Shown here: in pieces, positions 1 through 6,454 of the stretch
Numbering within the stretch: the first letter of the stretch is position 1
Layout: every line of letters starts with the position of its first letter
Source: Stramenopiles sp. TOSAG23-2
Taxonomy: Eukaryota > Sar
Reading direction: 5' to 3'
Length of the DNA stretch: 12,803 nt
NCBI GenBank assembly: GCA_900128395.1
Contig: LT649833.1
Coordinates: 1-12,803, forward strand
Made by a program: the position numbers and the translations under genes
The notes under the pieces: generated by a model
What the model saw: the letters and a program-made list of their open reading frames with translations, nothing else
The model's database searches: none
Told to the model about the DNA's origin: nothing

Positions 1-433
1 TTTCAATTTTCCATCCTTACGGGAGGGCACCTCAATAACTGTCCCTCTACTTCCTTGTTTAAATGTTGCATTACCTGTTGTATAGATATAAATGTGATAC
101 GAAAAATTTATGTGTGCGTTTGATTTTTTATATACGACGTATGTATTACGAGTATATATATGTGTATACGTCGTATTATCATATTATTTTTTAAAAAATT
201 AAAAATTCTAATAATATGATGAAGTGTTAAAATCTAAAAGTTATCATATATTTATATTTACTATTATATTATAATTTTACTTCCCGTGGTAAATAATATG
301 CTAAATACTCAATCTCAGGAATAATATTTCAATAGTGAAGCTCTAATGCACGTCTGCAAACTAATACTCCACAAGCACGCGAGTAAATTTTAATTTTTTT
401 GTTGTCGTCTGACCCCTCCTCTTTCGAATTCAT
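1..433 (-). CDS. Partial unrecognised gene, 5' end (possibly Nudix-like), cut by window edge
   Basis: Two coding-like pieces are seen on the minus strand. Exon 1 (433-352) starts at ATG with MNSKEEGSDD and runs to a hydrophobic strand reading RACGVLVCR before a stop would be met. The piece at 74-1 reads NATFKQGSRG followed by TVIEVPSRKDGKLK and leaves the window in frame. It follows a CAACAG acceptor and has no ATG of its own. Joining a GTGCAT donor at 351 to the acceptor ending at 75 keeps the frame (phase 1, making Arg28) across a 277-nt AT-rich intron. The donor is weak, so the exact junction is uncertain. The opening strand followed by a second strand ending in SRKDGK resembles the start of a Nudix hydrolase fold. 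This is only a guess, because the Nudix box would lie outside the window. The ATG is 26 nt after the SDR stop codon. Confidence 0.42.
132..176. repeat. 11-bp perfect inverted repeat inside the putative intron
   Basis: ATACGACGTAT at 132-142 is the exact reverse complement of ATACGTCGTAT at 166-176, with a 23-nt AT-rich loop between them. Each arm is itself close to a palindrome. It lies inside the proposed 75-351 intron, so it could form a hairpin in the pre-mRNA. No function can be assigned. Confidence 0.6.
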
Positions 434-438
434 TTATA

Positions 439-449
439 CTAAAAAAAAA
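439..449 (-). other. T9-AG splice-acceptor-like tract between two same-strand genes
   Basis: Read on the minus strand, nine T residues (449-441) are followed by AG (440-439). Only TATAA then separates this from the ATG at 433. The tract lies in the 26 nt between the SDR stop (462-460) and the next start. It could be a cis 3' splice site or, if this organism uses a spliced leader, a trans-splice acceptor. No transcript evidence exists here. Confidence 0.3.
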
Positions 450-459
450 CCTCCTTCTT

Positions 460-2545
460 TTACAACTTTGATCCAACTGCTACTTTTTTATTCGTTGTTT
501 TTGCTTCAACTTGATTATTAAATGCAGCAACTGGTGTCTGCATGTATTTATATTTGATATCTCTTGAGATCATAGCATTATAACGAAGGTCCATCCTACC
601 TTCCAAATTCATTGTCATGCCATCACGTTCTACGGTATTATCTAGAATACAATAAAATCTACCATTTTGTGCATGGTTAAATACTTCCGATGCTGCATAA
701 TCAGCAGTCATTCCATTATTCCAAATTGCTTGAAACCCTCTTACGGTATTCACGCTTGATTGGTCATTTGTGCGCCCTACTTCTGCTTTTACTTCCCCAC
801 CAGTTGCTTGTTCGCCAGATTGTAATAAATCTGTAACTACAATTGCTGGGCATAAAACAACAACTCTTGTCCCGTTAGCTAACGGGTTTGTTGGATATGC
901 TTCCAATTCTCTGTACACTTCTTCCGCTAAACCAAGTGCTGCAAGTTTTGAAGTCCCATATGGACCAGATCCACCAAACATAATGCCAGCACTACTTGCC
1001 GTTATTTCAATGATACATGGTTTATCTACTGACGTTGCATTTGCCATATGTGGAACAAATGTACGTAACGTATTTGCCGCGCCAATAACATTCACGTTAT
1101 ATGTAGTTTGCCATTCTTTTTCTGTGCCTGTAGAGCGTAGCGTATAAAAATGAGTGATGTGTTAGAGAGGATATCTTTTATCATGTTTAGGAGAATAGAA
1201 TTTACTTGCCACTTAAGATGGTACTACCTGTAAAAATCACACCAGCATTTGCTCCTATAAATTGAATTGATTTCCCTGGAAATGCAGTTGTAGTTGATTT
1301 CAATAAAGCTTGTAACGATTCTTCCGATGTGACATCACAGATGAAACCTTCAACTCGTCCATTTCCTTTTTCCATTCGCAATGTGCGTATAGCTTTGGAT
1401 AATGGTTCTTGCCTAACATCACTTAAAACTACATTCATGCCTAATTCTTTTGCTTTTTTCCCCATCGCATAACCCATTCCAGTTGCACTTCCAGTTATAA
1501 TCGCAACACCATCTTTCAATTTCTTTATATCCATTGGCATTGCAGCTAATTGTTGGGTTTCTGTGTTTAAATACGGTGCAATTTGTCTTGATTTCATTGC
1601 TGAATATCGTTGTGCAATTCTCGCATCCATATTATCAGAATAAGTTGAATTTACTCCTTCAATATTCGATAAAATACAATAAAATTTCTCCTCTTCAACA
1701 TGTTTTAAAACTTGTTGCGCAACCCAATCTGGTGTCATACTTTTTGCCCATCGTGCTTTAAACATCTTTACAGTAAGATCGGATACTTTATCATTATTAC
1801 GTGCCATTTCAGCTTTCACTTGACCATTTGTAGCTGCTTCACCAGATTGTAATAAATTTGTATTAGTAATTGTAGGACATAATGCTACAACTTGAATTTT
1901 ACCTATTGCACCTGCTGTCATTAATTCCGTATGCAACGCTTCTGCTATACCTAATGCAGATAATTTTGACAAGTTATATGGTCCATTGCCACCAAAAGCA
2001 ACACCGGCAGCAGATGCTGTTATTTCAACGACAGACTCTGTATCTTGTGCTATCAAAACTGGTACAAATGTATTTAATGTTAAATAGACACCTTGTACAT
2101 TAACATCAAATGTTTTTTGCCATTCTGCAGCTGAACCTGAAAATAACGTTGAGCCTGTGAATCTGTGAAACGTAACGTATGAAAAAATAATGTGTTAGAG
2201 AGAGTGTCTTTTATATAGGTTTCGGGGAATTGAATTAACTTACATAACACCAGCATTTGCGCCAACAAAACCAATTGGATTGCTTGGAAATGCATTTTGT
2301 ACTGAAGCTAATAAATTTCGTACTGAATTGCCACTTGTTACATCACATACAAATCCAACTACCTTCGTATTGCTATTTAACGCTTGCACTTGTTTGACTG
2401 CATCATTTAAGACATCTTCTCTAATATCTGTCAATACGATATGCATATTTAATTTTTGACATTCTATTGCTAAGTTTAATCCTAATCCACTTGCCGAACC
2501 AGTAATCACAGCTACTTTGTTTTTTAATTTTTTCAAATCAAACAT
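460..2545 (-). CDS. Tandem two-domain SDR oxidoreductase with peroxisomal SKL tail
   Basis: Three exons, 2545-2244, 2162-1210 and 1127-460, join in frame to 1923 nt (640 residues plus TAA). Domain 1 (1-310) has the NAD(P)-binding TGSASGLG (15-22), NAG (97-99), Asn122, Ser151, Tyr163 and Lys167. Domain 2 (311-640) repeats the plan with its own Met311, TGSATGMG (324-331), Asn431, Ser463, Tyr475 and Lys479. Both catalytic sets look intact. Classical SDRs are about 250-300 residues long, so this is a duplication fused head to tail. The C-terminus GSKL is a canonical PTS1, which implies peroxisomal import. The start has a good context (CCCCACC before ATG). Substrate is not deducible. The domain order recalls the paired SDR domains of fungal peroxisomal Fox2/MFE-2, but no hydratase or SCP2 domain follows. 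The divergent neighbour is a CoA-transferase. Confidence 0.88.
1128..1209 (-). other. SDR intron 2, 82 nt, GC-AG type
   Basis: The intron starts GCAAGTAAATTC after exon base 1210 and ends CTCTACAG. This junction restores Gly419 and gives STILSG-TEKEWQ, which aligns without a gap to STLFSG-SAAEWQ in domain 1. A GT alternative upstream (ACAG|GTAGTA) also keeps frame but deletes six residues. GCAAGT is the usual consensus for rare GC-AG introns. The intron shares CTCTCTAACACAT and ATAAAAGA with intron 1. Confidence 0.72.
2163..2243 (-). other. SDR intron 1, 81 nt, GT-AG type
   Basis: The donor GTAAGT follows GGTGTTAT, and the acceptor TTTCACAG precedes ATTCACAGG. The splice makes Ile101 across the junction (phase 2) and reads GANAGVIFTG, identical to the matching stretch of domain 2. 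Without splicing the frame stops after GVM. Confidence 0.85.
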
Positions 2546-2691
2546 GGTGGGGATGATAATAATAATACTATAACGATGATGTAATAATAATATTCACACA
2601 ATACTTGATAGCACTGATAATTCTTATTAATGTTCACACGGAATATGTTATACTTTGTTTTGTTGTCTAGTATAATTAAATATATGGTATA

Positions 2692-2733
2692 ACTCGACGA
2701 GTATAAAAATTAATAAATATAAACTCGACGAGT
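2692..2733. promoter_or_regulatory. Two identical 11-bp palindromes, ACTCGACGAGT
   Basis: ACTCGACGAGT occurs at 2692-2702 and again at 2723-2733, centres 31 bp apart (about three helical turns), separated by 20 bp of A/T-only DNA. Each copy is a perfect palindrome around a central A. CG-containing palindromes stand out in such AT-rich DNA and look like binding sites for a dimeric transcription factor. The nearest start codon is that of the SDR gene, about 147 nt away. Confidence 0.45.
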
Positions 2734-3165
2734 CAGTAAAATGATAAATGTATATATATAGTGTAGTATATATACAGTATATAATAAAAAAATAATATCT
2801 TTTTGGCCATAGCAACAACTATCTTCTAATACCTGTATTACTTGTTGTTGAAATACAGCGCCTGTACATTCTACTGCTGTGTGGGCCTGGTGGGCAACAA
2901 TACCAAGTATAACAAAAGGAAAAATGATGGGTTTGTGACGCTTATACCTTAATTGAATTAATCTTAGTCTTACCTCTCTACCTCTCGTGCAAACTGGCAA
3001 ACTTCGCAAAAACTCAAACTTTTTGTCTGATTTATACTTGTTTGAATATATAATTATGATCCATTTGATAGGGTATATCTTTTTTTGGATTACGCTTTTG
3101 ATTTCATTGATGGTTGAAGAAGAAGTGTTTTGCACATCACAAGCGGGCACACACCACCGGCACAT
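2710..3165 (-). CDS. Possible small spliced gene or gene remnant, unrecognised
   Basis: A frame opens at ATG 3165 (MCRWCVPACDVQN) and remains open to a stop at 2710. Inside it, AGAGAG|GTAAGA (donor at 2973) and CCCACCAG (acceptor ending at 2887) bound an 87-nt segment that could be an intron. Its length is close to the SDR introns and it keeps phase. Joined, the flanks read SLPVCTRGRE-AHTAVECT followed by GAVFQQQVIQVLEDSC, which looks more like protein than the AT-rich ends of the frame. No family is recognised, and the last ~30 residues come from AT microsatellite sequence. It may be a decayed gene or chance. Confidence 0.2.
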   Translation of the reverse strand: MCRWCVPACDVQNTSSSTINEIKSVIQKKIYPIKWIIIIYSNKYKSDKKFEFLRSLPVCTRGREVRLRLIQLRYKRHKPIIFPFVILGIVAHQAHTAVECTGAVFQQQVIQVLEDSCCYGQKDIIFLLYTVYILHYIYTFIILLTRRVYIY

Positions 3166-3386
3166 CAGTATTATAGTATCAAAAAATATGTATCTTCCAT
3201 ACCTCCAACAACAGAAATAGAATATTAACATTAGAAGAATTATCATACAGATAGAAAATGTTATTATGTAACATAAACATTCTTGTATTGTTGTAATATT
3301 TTTAAATATAAAGTTTCCTTGACTAAAGTATTCCAATAGGGTAGATATTGTTATATATATATATATATGTTTATTTAAAAGAACAG

Positions 3387-4670
3387 ATGGATTTATTACA
3401 AGATGTAAAAGTAGTAGAGTTATCTACATTTGTTGCTGGACCAGCTGCTGGTGGCATATTAGCAGATTTTGGTGCGGAAGTCATACGCGTTGAACAAGCA
3501 TCTGGAGATATCTTCAGAGATGCTTATACGTCGTTAGTCGGTGTAACTTTTAAAGATCCATATTCAAGATCGCCATCGTTCTATGTTGATAATCGTGGTA
3601 AAAAATCTATCGTATTAGATTTAAAAAGACAAGATTGCTTAGAAGCTTTTTATAAATTATGTGAATCTGCTGATGTTTTCGTTTCGAACCAACGTGCATC
3701 TGTGTTGGATAAACTAGGCTTGAATCCCCGTGACATGCATAAACGTTTTCCACATTTAATCATATGCCCTATCACGGCATACGGTTTGGAAGGGGCTGAT
3801 GCATCGCGACCTGGTTACGACGTAGGTGCATTTTGGGCAAGGTCTTCTGCTGCATGGACACATACACGTGAAGATGATCAAAATATCACTAGTGGTGCAT
3901 CTGCTTTTGGTGATCATGCAACTGGCATGGCAAGTGTAACGGGTATATTAGCAGCATTGCATAAACAACGTATTACTGGCAAAGGTGATATTGTTAAAAC
4001 GAGTTTATTGCGAACTGGTGTTTATTTTAATTCATGGGGAATTGCAAATAATTTGCAACCAAGGATAAATAAGGATTTAGGTGGAAGTGGTCGAGTACCA
4101 ACCACACCAGGTGGTGCTGGTATCCGTGATAAAGCAGCAAACCCATTGATTAATGTTTACAAAGGCAAAGATCAAAAAAGCTTTTGGTTATTAGGTTATG
4201 AAGCCGATAGGCATTGGCCAGGTGTGAAAACGATGATGAATTCAGTTGGTGCTACATACGTAAATGATGAAAAATTTAATTCATTAAGAGGCAGAATGAA
4301 AAATAATTTGGAATTGATTAAGTATATGGATACTACATTTCAAACCAAAAATCGTGATGAATGGTTAAAGATATTTGATGAGTTTCAAATATGGTTTCAA
4401 CCAGTACAAGATACAGCTGAGGTTATACATGATCAACAAATCATAGCAAATAAAATGTTGGCTAAGATTAAACCATCAAAAGATGATATCAAAGGATACG
4501 AAACGTTGCCATCTGTTGGTCCACCTGTTGGATTTGAAAGTTCCGGGGATGATTTAGTGTTCAACCATGTCCCAACCGTTGGTGAAAATACATATGAAGT
4601 CTTGAAAAGTCTTGGGTATACCGATGAACAAATTGCTAAATTAGGCAATCCAAAAGGTGGCAAGCTGTAA
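3387..4670 (+). CDS. CaiB/BaiF (family III) CoA-transferase
   Basis: The 427-residue protein starts at ATG 3387 (MDLLQDVKVVELSTFVAG). The open frame extends upstream to a TTG within AT repeats, but no earlier in-frame ATG exists. Family III enzymes move CoA between carboxylic acids through an aspartyl-CoA anhydride. The expected nucleophile is Asp176 in FGDHATGM, matching the GD-x-x-x-GM context of formyl-CoA transferase-like enzymes. RPGYDVGAFWARS (141-153) and the N-terminal VVELSTFVAGP...LADFGAEVIRVE (9-36) are family hallmarks. The length is typical. The YDVGAFWAR variant recalls bacterial phenyllactate/carnitine-type transferases, but the substrate cannot be read from sequence. The gene is intronless, unlike the divergent SDR gene. 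The C-terminus GGKL is a weak, non-canonical PTS1-like tail, so peroxisomal location is possible but not shown. Confidence 0.9.
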   Translation: MDLLQDVKVVELSTFVAGPAAGGILADFGAEVIRVEQASGDIFRDAYTSLVGVTFKDPYSRSPSFYVDNRGKKSIVLDLKRQDCLEAFYKLCESADVFVSNQRASVLDKLGLNPRDMHKRFPHLIICPITAYGLEGADASRPGYDVGAFWARSSAAWTHTREDDQNITSGASAFGDHATGMASVTGILAALHKQRITGKGDIVKTSLLRTGVYFNSWGIANNLQPRINKDLGGSGRVPTTPGGAGIRDKAANPLINVYKGKDQKSFWLLGYEADRHWPGVKTMMNSVGATYVNDEKFNSLRGRMKNNLELIKYMDTTFQTKNRDEWLKIFDEFQIWFQPVQDTAEVIHDQQIIANKMLAKIKPSKDDIKGYETLPSVGPPVGFESSGDDLVFNHVPTVGENTYEVLKSLGYTDEQIAKLGNPKGGKL

Positions 4671-5100
4671 TAAATAATACGACAACAGTTTTAAGAGAGA
4701 GTTCACGGAGTTTATAGAGAATATCAGAGAGAAGAGAATATAATAAAAAATGTTTATGGAAAAAAATGTTTTGATTGATAGTATATATAAAACAGTAGTA
4801 GATTTTTATTTTAAGGTGCAATTGATAAACCAGTTTATTAAGGACAAAAAAAGACCTCTATTAAATTTATTATTACTTTATACATGTAGGACATATATGT
4901 ATTATATATAAAAATCAAAATAGACGATCCCTCCAGTAGTATAAATAAAATAGTCTATATATAATTAGAATAATATATATGTAATATCAAAATTAAATAA
5001 TCAGAGTACATATTAGTACCTACTACAAAATAGATCCCTCGGCAATACATATATATATTATATATAGTAGAAAAAATATACTCTTCGTAAAATTCAAAAG
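4671..5100. other. Intergenic spacer, AT-rich
   Basis: This holds the 3' region of the CoA-transferase gene and the 5' region of the membrane-protein gene. A purine-rich GAGA stretch lies at 4691-4740. GATCCCTC occurs twice (about 4925 and 5034), in AATAGACGATCCCTCC and AATAGATCCCTCGG. The rest is TATA-type simple sequence. No coding or RNA gene is seen. Confidence 0.6.
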
Positions 5101-6075
5101 ATGACTTCCGGTGATGGCACAATTAATTCAGGCCAGGATATCTATTCGTATTCACAAATTATTCAAGGGATTTTAATATTGCTTTCTTCAATAGTTGCTG
5201 TAGGAGGCTATGTAGTTCAATCACGAGCGGCAAAGAAACAACATATACTAGAAAGTAGACTTGAGCATCTACGAAATTTATTGGAAAAATATGTTGGTCC
5301 TGCACAGTCACTTGGGTCTACTGCAAATACACTTAGAATGGGTTTGCTGAAGTATGTGTATCATGTTCATAAAGGAAAAAAAGATATGGGATATAGGGAA
5401 ATGATGGATGATATATACGGGGAAGGTGCACTTTCAGAAGTTATAGCTGGGAATATTTGTGAATATGATAGATTGCTTTCAAAAGAAGTGGAAAATGAAA
5501 TTGTTGCAAATCCAAATTCAACCTTGGCAAAAATGTATCGACGTACAATGCGATTGATGATATATGAATATATGCAACCATTAGCAAAATTGCTATCTAT
5601 TAATATGGGTATTTTCCCTTTGCCTTCTCGGGAAGAGTTTAAAAGACGTTTTCCTGGACATCGCGGTGCAACATTAAGAAAAACTTTTTTATTATGGCAA
5701 TGTTGCTGGACACAAGAAATGACTAAAATAATTGAAGATGAATGGGACAAAGGTATTTATACCAGTGTTTTTACTACAATGACACCATACCCAACACATT
5801 GTAATTCATTGCTAGCAGGGATGTTATCCGATTTGAAGAAAGAGATAGAAACCCTTACTGAAGGATTTATAAAGGCAACAGATAATCTTTCAATGCAAGA
5901 GCAAACAAAGCTTTCCCAAAAATTGCATCAATTAAAAAAAAAGGGAGAAAGTGGTGATAAAGAAAATAATAATAAAAAAAAGAACAAAGAAGTTGTTGTT
6001 AATATGAATAAAACAACATTAACCAATAATAATGGTAGTAAGAATGCCAGCGCTAGCAAATATGTGGCAAAGTGA
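5101..6075 (+). CDS. Unrecognised single-span membrane protein, 324 aa
   Basis: I do not recognise the family. The ATG (context CAAAAG before it) opens an intronless 324-residue frame ending in TGA. A short polar N-terminus is followed by one hydrophobic segment at about 19-39 (IIQGILILLSSIVAVGGYVV). A basic helical stretch follows (SRAAKKQHILESRLEHLRN, 41-59). The body (60-260) looks mostly helical, with a distinctive FPLPSREEFKRRFPGHRG (172-189) and a paired Cys at 201-202 before Trp203. The tail after about 265 is Lys/Asn-rich low complexity. By the positive-inside tendency, the C-terminal body would lie on the cytosolic side of an anchored membrane. It converges with the tRNA methyltransferase gene, and nothing nearby suggests a role. 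Confidence 0.75.
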   Translation: MTSGDGTINSGQDIYSYSQIIQGILILLSSIVAVGGYVVQSRAAKKQHILESRLEHLRNLLEKYVGPAQSLGSTANTLRMGLLKYVYHVHKGKKDMGYREMMDDIYGEGALSEVIAGNICEYDRLLSKEVENEIVANPNSTLAKMYRRTMRLMIYEYMQPLAKLLSINMGIFPLPSREEFKRRFPGHRGATLRKTFLLWQCCWTQEMTKIIEDEWDKGIYTSVFTTMTPYPTHCNSLLAGMLSDLKKEIETLTEGFIKATDNLSMQEQTKLSQKLHQLKKKGESGDKENNNKKKNKEVVVNMNKTTLTNNNGSKNASASKYVAK

Positions 6076-6454
6076 TATATATTCATATCATATATATATA
6101 TATTTTTTTTTACTGAAGACGAACTTTGTATGAGATATCACACACACATGTTTTAGGAGTATGGTTTCGTACAAAACAAGTATACGTAGAAAATGCTTTA
6201 TCTTTTTTTTTGTATTATATACATAACAGTTCCATTTTATAAAAATAAAATTTCGTATGATACGATATATATATATATGTCTTTTTTTTAAATTTACGCG
6301 TTACAAAAATTCTCTCCTTGTTTCTTTGTCTTTTAGTATGAAATGCATAGTCCAGTAGTCTTCACACACACATAATAGATTACGAACGTATATTTTATTA
6401 AAATAAATATCAAAAATAAAATATCTCTCTCTCTCTCATCTCCATTTTAACTTT
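6076..6454. other. Spacer between convergent genes
   Basis: This is the shared 3' region of two convergent genes. It contains AT runs (about 6087-6103 and 6265-6279), T-rich tracts, a small palindrome CGTATGATACG near 6254 and a CT run at about 6423-6437. No gene is seen. Confidence 0.6.

Larger units (their letters stand above)
2546..3386. promoter_or_regulatory. Divergent intergenic region between SDR and CoA-transferase genes
   Basis: This 841-nt spacer separates two start codons pointing away from each other, so both promoters should lie here. It holds the paired palindromes at 2692-2733, a possible small spliced gene (2710-3165, minus) and an AT dinucleotide run at about 3350-3368 close to the CoA-transferase start. 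No clear TATA box can be chosen because the sequence is AT-rich throughout. Confidence 0.5.

Noticed and set aside
770-1147. 125-residue plus-strand frame opposite SDR exon 3
   Set aside because: It is a shadow of the SDR coding strand, whose motifs (YGTSK, TASSAG) are unmistakable.
2710-3336. 208-residue minus-strand frame taken as one continuous protein
   Set aside because: It begins at a non-ATG codon, its ends come from AT-rich simple sequence, and a better splice-bounded reading exists inside it.
3348-3386. 13-residue N-terminal extension of the CoA-transferase
   Set aside because: It starts at TTG and is encoded by TA repeats. The family N-terminus begins naturally at ATG 3387.
5367-5750. 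127-residue minus-strand frame
   Set aside because: It is a shadow of the membrane-protein gene on the other strand, with no recognisable motif.
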